A stretch of DNA of 64,000 nucleotides from Paenibacillus sp. HWE-109 (lineage in GTDB: Bacteria > Bacillota > Bacilli > Paenibacillales > NBRC-103111). Location of the stretch: positions 434,001 through 498,000 of the forward strand of contig NZ_CP091881.1 in NCBI RefSeq assembly GCF_022163125.1, read 5' to 3'. The notes beneath the pieces are model-generated. The model saw only the letters and a list, made by a program, of their open reading frames with translations. It did not search any database and was not told the DNA's origin. Both the position numbers and the translations under genes were made by a program. Positions 43,231-50,678 of this stretch are shown here, piece by piece. Each line of letters opens with the position of its first letter. The first letter of the stretch is position 1.

Positions 43231-43572
43231 TTGCGCCATTTCAATCGTAAAGACTTTTTCCGAGATCGGATCATACCGAATGGAGACAATCAAAGGGAAT
43301 TCAACACCGTGATGTCTGACCCAGAATCGGAACTGCTGCTGGGCTACCCCAGAGGCCACGATAGAACGTCCTAAATATTTGTAATCAAGCAAGGTGTACA
43401 CCTTGCCAGCTTCGTGAAACGCTAAACGGCTCCATTTGGCATATTCAGGGTCGGGTTCTTGATACGCAATAATTTCAGCGCCTAGGAATCGTTCACTTTC
43501 ACCTATACATGCCTGCACATCGTCACTCCAAGCAAACCCCATAAGCAGAAGGGCGGTTGAGAATTTAAACAT
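43201..43572 (-). CDS. DUF3889-like exported protein
   Basis: About 123 aa: N-terminal hydrophobic segment (MFKFSTALLLMGFAW, likely signal peptide) and a domain like DUF3889 of Bacilli (PEYAKWSRLAFHEAGKVYTLLDYKYLGR, FRFWVRHHGVEFPLIVSIRYD). Function of the family is unknown. ATG at 43572 with GAAAGGTG about 7 nt upstream is preferred to an upstream in-frame start at 43620. Overlaps rarA at the 3' end. Confidence 0.65.
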   Translation of the reverse strand: MFKFSTALLLMGFAWSDDVQACIGESERFLGAEIIAYQEPDPEYAKWSRLAFHEAGKVYTLLDYKYLGRSIVASGVAQQQFRFWVRHHGVEFPLIVSIRYDPISEKVFTIEMAQEKRGNLQIL

Positions 43573-43659
43573 GCGCTCACACCTTTCACCCATATCGTTT
43601 GCGCAGAGTTCCACGTACATACTTCCTGAGGCACAGGTAAATTTGGGTACAGTGCAAAA

Positions 43660-43685
43660 AAAGAGCCCGGATAGGCTCTTTCTTC
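43660..43685 (-). terminator. Terminator for minus-strand transcripts
   Basis: On the minus strand AAAGAGCC-TATCCG-GGCTCTTT followed by seven T. Probably ends the mnmA/AlkZ-related transcript about 370 nt after the last stop codon. Confidence 0.75.
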
Positions 43686-43769
43686 AAGCGTGTATCATAT
43701 CCCAAGTCTGAAAATTAAGGTTGTGCAGCAGATAAGCGCGATCTATGGTCTTACGAGATGCCTCGAAAT

Positions 43770-44042
43770 TAGGGGGCGAGATCATCTAGCTTGCCTGGCC
43801 TGTCCCAAAAGATCACATGGCTTTGAGACAGCCCTCTATGAAGCAGATAAGAGTCTTTAGCAGCTCCTATTTGCACAAAAAGTGGGGGCTTTTCATGAAT
43901 AGCGGACCTTATAGACCCATATGTCTGGTGAAACACGCATAAACTCCCCCACACGAAGCAATAAGAGTCTCAAAAAGCTCGTATTTTCGCGAAATGTGGC
44001 TTTTTTACAAGAATAGAAGTCTTTGTAGACTCTTATCCAGAG
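43770..44042. repeat. Second block of AAGAGTC/AGAAGTC spaced inverted repeats
   Basis: ATAAGAGTC at 43848, AATAGCGG/CTTATAG at about 43898, ATAAGAGTC at 43961, and GAATAGAAGTC-TTTGTA-GACTCTTATCC at 44011-44038; spacings 50 and 51 bp within pairs. Same family as 12.59-12.79 kb. No gene was seen between 43573 and 44049 other than these elements and a terminator. Confidence 0.75.
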
Positions 44043-44049
44043 GCAAACC

Positions 44050-44742
44050 TTAAAGCTTAAATATTTTTCGCAAATAAAGACTAGCAGCTTCACTGTATTT
44101 CTCTGCAATCCATGCTCTCATTTGATTCTTGGCTTCCGGAGTCGGCAGTGTATTAGGCGCGTGGTTATACAGTTCCATCCAATGTGAAGCGGTCATATAG
44201 CAGGTGCTGTTCCAACCGCTTTTATTGCCATCAGCATTTCTTTTTTCACTGATGCCAGCAATGACAATGTCCGCAGAGCTTTGCAGTTCGATGAGTGCAC
44301 GATCGAATTCACTTTTGGATTCTTTGGCTTTCATGCCTGTTTTAGCCCGCAATGTTTTAACATCGATGCCTTCTTGATCGGAGATCGCCTGATAAATTTC
44401 GACAGATGCCTTGGGAAGCAGTCCGTCTTCATAACGTTCTTCGACGGAATACGGATCTTCCAGTAAATTTTTGACCAGAGGGAAAAGTTCAGCAGAAATC
44501 AATAAAGGCTTCTTAGCAAAAAAACGGCCATAAACTGCGATGCCTTCTCCGGGAAAACGATCCCGCCATAACCAAGGATCTGTGTCTAAGCCAGTATGCC
44601 AATCTTTGAATTCGGTCACGGAATCCAGTGACGGATGATCAGGGATGAAGGAAGAGAGAGGGAGAATCCCAATTTCTTTCACAAGTTTTATGGCATCTTC
44701 ATAAGTTGCAATTTTCAAAGTACTGGCGTTCGTTTTGAACAT
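44050..44742 (-). CDS. AlkZ-related protein (winged-helix type)
   Basis: 230 aa, similar to proteins annotated AlkZ-related in Paenibacillus: conserved VKEIGILPLSSFIPDHPSL, WHTGLDTDPWLWRDRFPGEG, VEERYEDGLLPKASVEIYQAI and ALIELQSSADIVIAG. The AlkZ family are winged-helix DNA glycosylases that unhook crosslinks, but this protein is much shorter, so glycosylase activity is not assured. It lies 36 nt downstream of mnmA on the same strand with no terminator between, so cotranscription is likely. Confidence 0.65.
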   Translation of the reverse strand: MFKTNASTLKIATYEDAIKLVKEIGILPLSSFIPDHPSLDSVTEFKDWHTGLDTDPWLWRDRFPGEGIAVYGRFFAKKPLLISAELFPLVKNLLEDPYSVEERYEDGLLPKASVEIYQAISDQEGIDVKTLRAKTGMKAKESKSEFDRALIELQSSADIVIAGISEKRNADGNKSGWNSTCYMTASHWMELYNHAPNTLPTPEAKNQMRAWIAEKYSEAASLYLRKIFKL

Positions 44743-44778
44743 TTGGATGCATCCTTCCTCTGGTTCAAGCGTCCTAAC

Positions 44779-45867
44779 TTATTTATGCACTTTATCGATG
44801 ACTCCGCCGCCCAAACACACGTCACCTGCATAGAAAACAACGGACTGTCCTGGTGTGACTGCTTTTTGCGGCTGATCAAACACAACTTCACAGGTCCCGT
44901 TGTCAGCAAAGGTAAGAACCACGCCTTGATCGGCTTGACGATAACGGAATTTAGCTGTGCAAGCGAACGAACCCGCAGGCTTGTTGGATGAAATCCAGTT
45001 GACATCTGTAGCTGTAAGACCTTTGGAATAAAGGCCTGGATATTGTTCGCCCTGCACGACGAGTAATTCGTTGCTCTCCAAATTTTTATCAACGACGAAC
45101 CAAGGCTCGCCTGAACCTGAACCACCAATGCCGAGTCCTTGTCTTTGACCAAGTGTATAGTACATCAGACCATCATGTCGTCCTTTGACTTCGTTGTTGC
45201 GAATATCGACCATGTTACCGGGCTTGGCAGGTAGATATTGGCTGAGGAATCCTTTGAAATCGCGCTCTCCGATGAAGCAGATGCCTGTGCTGTCTTTCTT
45301 CTTGGCTGTTGCTAGTCCAGCTGCTTCGGCAATTTCACGCACTTTGGGTTTCGGCAGATGGCCGATCGGAAACATGGCTTTGGAGAGCTGTTGCTGATTC
45401 AAGACATTCAGGAAATAAGTTTGATCCTTATTTGAATCATTGCCTCGCAGCAGCACATATTCACCATCTTGCTCTTTCACCTGTGCATAGTGACCGGTAG
45501 CGATATAATCGCCGCCCAGGTCGAGTACTTTTTGCAGCAATTCGCCGAATTTGATTTCGCGGTTGCACATGACATCCGGATTCGGCGTACGTCCTTTGGT
45601 ATACTCGTCCAAGAAGTAAGCGAACACTTTGTCATAATATTGTTTCTCGAAATTAACTGTATAGAAAGGGATATCGAGCTGATCGCAAACGCGTCTGACA
45701 TCCTCTGCATCATCTTCAGCTGTACAGTGTCCAAACTCGTCTGTATCGTCCCAGTTTTTCATGAAAATGCCGATGACCTCATAACCTTGCTCTTTGAGCA
45801 GCAGCGCTGCTACGGAGGAATCCACACCACCGGACATACCTAGAATGACACGTGTTTTTTTGCTCAT
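44779..45867 (-). CDS. mnmA: tRNA-specific 2-thiouridylase MnmA
   Basis: Makes s2U34 in tRNA-Lys, -Glu and -Gln, using ATP and sulfur from a cysteine desulfurase. 362 aa: PP-loop GMSGGVDSSVAALLL (about 9-23), catalytic cysteines in NPDVMCNREIKFG and STGICFIGERDF, and the C-terminal beta-barrel. It is divergent from cymR and the desulfurase gene, while in B. subtilis these genes run in one direction. A TATAAT-like -10 at 45936-45931 lies upstream. Confidence 0.96.
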   Translation of the reverse strand: MSKKTRVILGMSGGVDSSVAALLLKEQGYEVIGIFMKNWDDTDEFGHCTAEDDAEDVRRVCDQLDIPFYTVNFEKQYYDKVFAYFLDEYTKGRTPNPDVMCNREIKFGELLQKVLDLGGDYIATGHYAQVKEQDGEYVLLRGNDSNKDQTYFLNVLNQQQLSKAMFPIGHLPKPKVREIAEAAGLATAKKKDSTGICFIGERDFKGFLSQYLPAKPGNMVDIRNNEVKGRHDGLMYYTLGQRQGLGIGGSGSGEPWFVVDKNLESNELLVVQGEQYPGLYSKGLTATDVNWISSNKPAGSFACTAKFRYRQADQGVVLTFADNGTCEVVFDQPQKAVTPGQSVVFYAGDVCLGGGVIDKVHK

Positions 45868-46181
45868 AACTATGAACCTCTTTTCTATCTTGTGAGTCTA
45901 ATTTGATATATCAGAAATAAAGCTTTCACTATTATACAACTCTACCTCGGAAAATTAAAATATTTCATGAGAATGTCATGGATTTTCCCACACAAATCAA
46001 GGAAACTATGATAACATATATACGATATACGGATGTTTAGGAATGTTTTTGCGAAAATTGGAAACGCTGTTTACCTAGATAGGGACGACCCCAGTATCTG
46101 CATGTGGACCAAACAGAACATAAGATTCATAAAATATCGATCCGACTTCCTGATGGCATAAATGTTGAATGAGGTGTGATT
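45868..46181. other. Divergent promoter region between mnmA and cymR
   Basis: 314 bp without a gene. It holds a minus-strand TATAAT (45936-45931) with a weak -35 for mnmA, and for cymR only weak candidates (TTGCGA about 46049, TACCTA 17 nt further on). No T-box, S-box or clear CymR operator was recognised. Confidence 0.5.
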
Positions 46182-46601
46182 TTGAAAATTTCTACAAAAG
46201 GCCGCTATGGTCTAACGATCATGATGGAGCTGGCCAATCGCGTTGGTGAAGGACCGACTTCACTGAAAAGTATTGCTGAGAAACATCAACTATCCGAGCA
46301 CTATTTGGAGCAGCTCGTGGCTCCCCTGCGCAATGCAGGATTGGTGAAAAGTATTCGTGGAGCTTACGGTGGATACATTCTCTCCAAAGCTGCGGATCAA
46401 GTGACGGCGGGCGAGGTTATTCGCGTTCTGGAAGGGCCGATCAGCCCTGTTGATTTCACAGAAGAAGATGACCCGGCTAAGCGTGACCTGTGGATACGTA
46501 TCCGCGACAGCATTGCGGATGTCTTGGATTCAACTACACTTGCAAACCTGATCTCTTACGAAGATCAAGGCTCAAGTGACAACTACATGTTCTACATTTA
46601 A
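46182..46601 (+). CDS. cymR: Rrf2-family cysteine metabolism repressor CymR
   Basis: 139-aa winged-helix regulator, very like B. subtilis CymR (MKISTKGRYGLTIMMELA, SLKSIAEKHQLSEHYLEQLVAPLRNAGLVKSIRGAYGGY, and C-terminus YMFYI). CymR represses cysteine uptake and synthesis genes in complex with CysK. TTG at 46182 is chosen: GAGGTG lies 5 nt upstream and the product then begins MKISTKG as in the family. Nine nt before the cysteine desulfurase gene. Confidence 0.93.
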   Translation: MKISTKGRYGLTIMMELANRVGEGPTSLKSIAEKHQLSEHYLEQLVAPLRNAGLVKSIRGAYGGYILSKAADQVTAGEVIRVLEGPISPVDFTEEDDPAKRDLWIRIRDSIADVLDSTTLANLISYEDQGSSDNYMFYI

Positions 46602-46610
46602 AGGTGTCTA

Positions 46611-47759
46611 ATGAATCCTATTTATCTTGATTACGCGGCAACCACGCCAGTGCATCCCGACGTATTGGAAGCGATGCTTCCTTTCTATACAGCCTTTTAT
46701 GGCAATCCTTCGAGTACACACAGCTTCGGCAGAGCAACGAGGACAGCACTTAATCGGTTTCGTGATGCGATGGCGAAGTCATTGGGCTGTCTGCCTGCTG
46801 AGCTGATTTTTACAAGCGGTGGAACTGAAAGCAATAATATGGCGATATTTGGCCTTTTGAATGCGAACAAAGAAGAGAAGAAGCACATCCTTACAACTCA
46901 AATCGAGCATCATGCTGTTTTACATCCTTGTGAGCGATTAGAGAGCCTCGGATATGAGGTGACCTACCTGCCAGTAGGTCCGACTGGTCTTACTCAAATC
47001 GAGGATGTCGAAGCAGCGATTCGCCCTGATACGGCACTTATATCAGTGATGTATGTGAATAATGAAGTGGGGACGATTCAGCCAATTAAGTCTATAGGTC
47101 AACTTGCTCGGGCAAGGCAGATTCCTTTTCATGTGGATGCGGTTCAAGCTCTGGGGAAATTGCCGATTAACCTGCATGAGCTTCCAGTCGATTTAGTGAG
47201 CTTCTCCGCACACAAGTTGTACGGCCCCAAGGGTGTCGGAGCTTTGTATGTATCGAAGCATACGAAATTAATACCTCACGTTTACGGGGGATCACAGGAA
47301 AGAAAGCGCCGCGCTGGAACGGAGAATGTGGCGGCTATCGCTGGCTTCGCCAAAGCGGTGGAGCTGTTTCTACCCCAGCAGATCAGCATGCAGCAGCAAG
47401 CTGCAGAACTGCGTCAAGTGATGATCGATGTCCTGGAGCAGCAATTAGGCAGCGAAGGTTTTACGATAAATGGCCACACGGAACAGTCAGTCCCGCATAT
47501 TCTGAACATCAGCTTTCCAGGTATTTCAACGGAAACACTCCTTATGAATTTAGATCTCGACAATGTGGCTGCGGCAAGCGGTTCTGCTTGTACATCCGGT
47601 TCCCTTGAAGTGTCGCATGTTCTAAAAGCAATGAAACTTCCAGAAAATGTTACAGCCTCCGCGGTTCGGTTTAGCTTTGGAATGGGGAACTCTAAAGAGC
47701 AAATCGAAACAGCTGCCCAGAAAGTTGCAACCATTATCCTTCGGTTGCGTATGAATTAG
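46611..47759 (+). CDS. yrvO: Cysteine desulfurase (YrvO/IscS type)
   Basis: PLP enzyme that removes sulfur from cysteine as a persulfide. 382 aa: N-terminus IYLDYAATTPVHPDV, PLP-lysine motif SFSAHKLYGPKGVG, and the mobile catalytic cysteine in AAASGSACTSGSLE. In B. subtilis YrvO is the dedicated donor for MnmA tRNA thiolation; the adjacency to cymR and mnmA supports that role here. Confidence 0.94.
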   Translation: MNPIYLDYAATTPVHPDVLEAMLPFYTAFYGNPSSTHSFGRATRTALNRFRDAMAKSLGCLPAELIFTSGGTESNNMAIFGLLNANKEEKKHILTTQIEHHAVLHPCERLESLGYEVTYLPVGPTGLTQIEDVEAAIRPDTALISVMYVNNEVGTIQPIKSIGQLARARQIPFHVDAVQALGKLPINLHELPVDLVSFSAHKLYGPKGVGALYVSKHTKLIPHVYGGSQERKRRAGTENVAAIAGFAKAVELFLPQQISMQQQAAELRQVMIDVLEQQLGSEGFTINGHTEQSVPHILNISFPGISTETLLMNLDLDNVAAASGSACTSGSLEVSHVLKAMKLPENVTASAVRFSFGMGNSKEQIETAAQKVATIILRLRMN

Positions 47760-47787
47760 TACCGGGTGGTTCTAGGAGGAATTGAAC

Positions 47788-48309
47788 TTGCGCAAAGCGC
47801 ATGATGTGATCGGACTTCCTGTCATCACGGTAGATTCCGGTAAGCAGATTGGTCAAGTGAAAGATCTGTTGGTTGACCCTGATTGGAACATACGAGGTAT
47901 CGTTCTTGAAGTGAAAGTATGGTTCTCCTCCTTACGTTACGTACCTTGGGAGGGAATCACCGCTGCGGGAGAAGATGCCGTTACCATACCGAACGAAACG
48001 GTCATGCAAGAGCTCGAGCATGTGGATGAGTGTCATGCTTTCCTTGAAGGAAGCCGCAAAATTAAAGGACTTCCGGTCATAACCGTAGGCGGACATAAAT
48101 TAGGCGTGGTGGAGGATGTTTATTTAAACCAAGATTGGGGTAAACAAATAGTAGGTTATGAATTGTCCGAAGGGTTTATTTCTGATTTAAAGGAAGGGCG
48201 TAAATGGCTACCCATGCCGGAATCGGCAACCAAGGGGGAAGACGCCATTATAGTGCCTGTACATTGCGCTCAGGAAATGGAAGAACTCTTCGTATCCAAA
48301 GAAGAATAG
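47788..48309 (+). CDS. yrrD: PRC-barrel domain protein (YrrD-like)
   Basis: About 173 aa with two PRC-barrel domains, each starting with a similar phrase (VIGLPVITVDSGKQIGQVKDLLVDPDWN and IKGLPVITVGGHKLGVVEDVYLNQDWG). PRC barrels occur in photosynthetic and RNA metabolism proteins; the role of YrrD is unknown. TTG at 47788 is chosen because AGGAGG lies 8 nt upstream; TTG at 47782 is too close. Confidence 0.85.
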   Translation: MRKAHDVIGLPVITVDSGKQIGQVKDLLVDPDWNIRGIVLEVKVWFSSLRYVPWEGITAAGEDAVTIPNETVMQELEHVDECHAFLEGSRKIKGLPVITVGGHKLGVVEDVYLNQDWGKQIVGYELSEGFISDLKEGRKWLPMPESATKGEDAIIVPVHCAQEMEELFVSKEE

Positions 48310-48319
48310 GGTGAGCGAG

Positions 48320-48520
48320 ATGCGTTGTCCAAACTGTAATTCCAAAGATATTGGAAAGATCGGTTCCCATCAATTTTACTGCTGGGGTTGCTTTATAGAA
48401 CTCAGCGTTAACGGAGAGAAAATGTCCGTGTATCAGGTTGAGGAAGACGGTACACTGAGTTCTCTGGATGATTTATTTTTTGAGGAAGAAATGCCTCTAG
48501 TCCAAGAACATGCCAATTAA
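48320..48520 (+). CDS. Small zinc-ribbon protein (YrzR-like)
   Basis: 66-aa protein with a four-cysteine zinc ribbon (RCPNCNSKDIGKIG...YCWGCFIEL) and an acidic C-terminal half. ATG at 48320 with GGTGA 5 nt upstream; an upstream in-frame GTG at 48311 would add 3 residues. It follows yrrD by 10 nt, so the two are probably translated from one mRNA. Resembles the small Bacillus protein YrzR as far as I can recall; function unknown. Confidence 0.7.
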   Translation: MRCPNCNSKDIGKIGSHQFYCWGCFIELSVNGEKMSVYQVEEDGTLSSLDDLFFEEEMPLVQEHAN

Positions 48521-48537
48521 TCAATAAATGATCATAA

Positions 48538-48590
48538 CGAAACGTCTATTTTCAAGCAGATAGCTGCATGAAGATGGCGTTTTTTTGTTG
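48538..48590 (+). terminator. Terminator after the zinc-ribbon gene
   Basis: Imperfect stem AACGTCTATTTTCA / TGAAGATGGCGTT with seven T after it. Confidence 0.65.
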
Positions 48591-48678
48591 CGCGGATGTC
48601 AGCTTCAGGATTAATTTGGACGAGTTGTACATATACTGTATGAGCGAAAACTTATCTGACAGTCCCGAGGTGAATGAC

Positions 48679-49749
48679 ATGGAACGATTTTGGAAAAATA
48701 GATGGTTTATCGGGCTGGTGTACACGCTGCTGGCCCTGATGACCTTGTATATGCTGCTGCAAATTAAACCGATTCTGTTTAGTGTTATTACATTTATCAA
48801 AGCGATTGTGACCCCGTTTTTTATTGCGGTGATCATTTCCTACATCTTGAATCCCGTTGTTAATCTTCTCAACAAGCGCAAAGTGCCAAGAACAATTGCC
48901 GTTCTGCTGATTTATAGCGTGTTTATTTCATCGCTTACGGTCATTATTATGAATATGACGCCGGTGTTTATGACGCAAATTGCTGAATTGAACGAACACA
49001 TGCCGCAAATGGCCATGCGTGCTCAATCGCTTGTCGATGGCTTTAATCAGAATCAATTGCTGCCTGATAGTGTGCGCAGCGGATTTAATCATTCACTGGC
49101 CAAGCTGGAAAGCAGTATTTCTCTGGCTATTTCCAATTACATGAATCAAATCGGTAACACGATTAATATGCTGTTCATTGCTTTCATTGTCCCGTTCGTG
49201 GCCTTTTACATTATGAAGGACTTTCAAATTATCGAAAAAACAGCATTAGCCATCGTCCCTCGTGAGCATCGTAAAAAAACGGTTAAGCTGCTAATTGATA
49301 TTGACACCGCACTGGGCAATTATATTCGCGGACAATTGTTAGTTTGCGTAATTATCGGCGGACTTGCGTATTTGGGCTATTGGCTGATTGGCATGCAGTA
49401 TGCGCTGCTCTTAGCGAGCGTGGTCGCGATTTTCAATATTATTCCTTACTTAGGTCCTTTCTTTGGGGCGGCGCCAGCCATCATCATGGCTTCAACGATT
49501 TCTTTGAAAATGGTACTGTTCGTAGCGCTCGTAAATTTAGCGATTCAAATTTTGGAAGGAAATGTGATTTCACCACAGGTAGTAGGAAGAACGCTCCATA
49601 TGCATCCTCTGTTTATCATCTTCGCGCTGCTTGTAGGAGGGGAGGTAGCGGGTATTGTGGGGTTAATATTGGCTGTCCCTTTCTTTGCCGTCATGAAAGT
49701 TATTCTGCAGCATGTGTTCCTGCATTATGTTCATAAGCCAACCACCTAG
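48679..49749 (+). CDS. yrrI: AI-2E family transporter (YrrI/YtvI type)
   Basis: 356-aa permease of the AI-2 exporter-like superfamily with about eight transmembrane helices. Family features: paired N-terminal helices, PFVAFYIMKD (about 182-191), GQLLVCVIIGGLAYLGYWLIG, and NIIPYLGPFFGAAPA. Substrate unknown (family members include sodium/proton antiporters and exporters). ATG at 48679 with GAGGTGA upstream; a frame open to 48568 would add 37 unlike residues. Sits upstream of alaS as in B. subtilis. Confidence 0.87.
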   Translation: MERFWKNRWFIGLVYTLLALMTLYMLLQIKPILFSVITFIKAIVTPFFIAVIISYILNPVVNLLNKRKVPRTIAVLLIYSVFISSLTVIIMNMTPVFMTQIAELNEHMPQMAMRAQSLVDGFNQNQLLPDSVRSGFNHSLAKLESSISLAISNYMNQIGNTINMLFIAFIVPFVAFYIMKDFQIIEKTALAIVPREHRKKTVKLLIDIDTALGNYIRGQLLVCVIIGGLAYLGYWLIGMQYALLLASVVAIFNIIPYLGPFFGAAPAIIMASTISLKMVLFVALVNLAIQILEGNVISPQVVGRTLHMHPLFIIFALLVGGEVAGIVGLILAVPFFAVMKVILQHVFLHYVHKPTT

Positions 49750-49770
49750 GGAGAACCGCTCAGAAGACGC

Positions 49771-49936
49771 ACAAAACCCCTGTGAACCATGACTTGCGGG
49801 ATCATGGACCATAGGGGTTCTGCACGAGGGTTGAGGATATGAAAGGGTGTGGCAATGCGTAAACCATCGAATGGGATACGGAATAAGTATGCTGAATTCT
49901 TTTGTTTCTTATTCGATAATGAAAATCATTATCAAT
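49771..49936 (-). ncRNA. Candidate Fur-controlled small RNA, C-rich, about 165 nt
   Basis: A consensus minus-strand promoter (TTGACA-17-TATACT) starts a transcript near 49936 that meets no credible reading frame. It contains C-rich segments (CACACCCTTTC, CCTCAACCCTCG) of the kind that pair with Shine-Dalgarno sequences, and ends in a strong hairpin AACCCCTATGGTCCATGA / TCATGGTTCACAGGGGTT followed by TTTTGT. Two Fur boxes overlap the promoter. B. subtilis FsrA is a Fur-repressed, C-rich sRNA, so an iron-sparing role is an inference; the RNA itself has not been shown. Confidence 0.5.
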
Positions 49937-49971
49937 AAACTTAGTATACTTCCATTGAGAACGATTGTCAA
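49915..49971 (-). promoter_or_regulatory. Minus-strand promoter flanked by two Fur boxes
   Basis: -35 TTGACA (49971-49966), 17-bp spacer, -10 TATACT (49948-49943). Box 1, GATAATGAAAATCATTATC (49915-49933), differs at one position from the classical 19-bp Fur box and sits at the transcript start. Box 2, TGAGAACGATTGTCA (49956-49970), fits the 7-1-7 Fur pattern at 11 of 14 positions and covers the -35. The stop codon of the neighbouring small gene lies within TTGACA. Confidence 0.8.
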
Positions 49972-50207
49972 CTGCGTTTTTTTAGTTTTATTAAATGTTT
50001 ATTTTTATCGTCTCCTTGGTCATCTGCCTCTTCCTTTTCTTCCTTTTGCTCTTGAAATTCGATCCGGCTTTGCCCTGTTATATAGTCGAAGGGATTGTAG
50101 CGGCTATCCGGGATTTCTTTTTTTACAAGTGTTTTGGCCATGATGTAGATGACAATGATAAAAATCGGCGAGATTAAAGCAAGCAACATGAGTGAAGAGA
50201 AATCCAG
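49968..50207 (-). CDS. Small membrane protein (DUF3951-like), possible CTG start
   Basis: 79 aa if started at CTG 50207, 73 aa if at ATG 50189. One transmembrane helix (LLALISPIFIIVIYIM), a short conserved-looking SRYNPFDYITGQS segment and a charged tail (QEQKEEKEEADDQGDDKNK). The segment recalls the uncharacterised DUF3951 family of Bacilli (low certainty). A strong GGAGGT lies 8 nt before the CTG but about 26 nt before the ATG, and the codon before CTG is a stop, so initiation at CTG is suggested. GGGAAACG/CGTTTCCC (50239-50269) forms a perfect 8-bp inverted repeat upstream. Confidence 0.6.
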   Translation of the reverse strand: MDFSSLMLLALISPIFIIVIYIMAKTLVKKEIPDSRYNPFDYITGQSRIEFQEQKEEKEEADDQGDDKNKHLIKLKKRS

Positions 50208-50302
50208 TTACAACACCTCCTAGGTTTGGTAAAAGAATGGGAAACGAATTTATCTTATATACGTTTCCCAAAGAGGAATGGTTTCATTTATTACGCTGAA
50301 TA

Positions 50303-50331
50303 TTGACAGCAATGCGTCGTAAAGTTATAAT
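50303..50331 (+). promoter_or_regulatory. Promoter of the alaS T-box transcript
   Basis: TTGACA (50303-50308), exactly 17 bp, TATAAT (50326-50331): full consensus in both hexamers. Confidence 0.9.
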
Positions 50332-50349
50332 TTGCCTTATCTATATCTA

Positions 50350-50636
50350 ACATGAAAACGTTGATGAAACTTTAGTAAGCCATGACCCATTGTCAGAGAG
50401 AAGGTTCCGGGAAGCAAGCATAAGCTGCTTAGTTACCGGCTGAAAGAACCTTTCGATGTTAGGATGGCCCAAAGCTCGTTTCGGAGTGTGGAAGAACTTC
50501 ACCGGTTGGACCCGTTACAGATCCGCACAAGGAGATTGGGTTTCGTTTTCTCTTGCTTCGGCAGGAAGAATCGGCTTCAATAACCAGGGTGGTACCGCGA
50601 TGATTCGTCCCTGTATGTTACAGGGGCGTTTTTTGT
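50350..50636 (+). promoter_or_regulatory. T-box riboswitch upstream of alaS
   Basis: Complete T-box: AGTAA and AGAGAGAAGG in Stem I, antiterminator bulge GGGTGGTACCGCG (50587-50599), terminator CGTCCCTGTA / TACAGGGGCG plus T-run (50606-50634). Specifier loop between GAAAC/GTTTC and GCCAT/ATGGC, 3' side CCAAA-GCT-C, giving GCU (Ala, 50474-50476), in agreement with the gene downstream. Confidence 0.93.
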
Positions 50637-50678
50637 TTGTTTTTGAAGATCATGCATATATATGGAGGCTTGAGAGAG

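Noticed and set aside
49847..50143. 98-codon plus-strand frame over the Fur boxes
   Set aside because: It runs across the promoter and antisense to a better small membrane gene; composition is unlike a protein and no ribosome binding site precedes the start.
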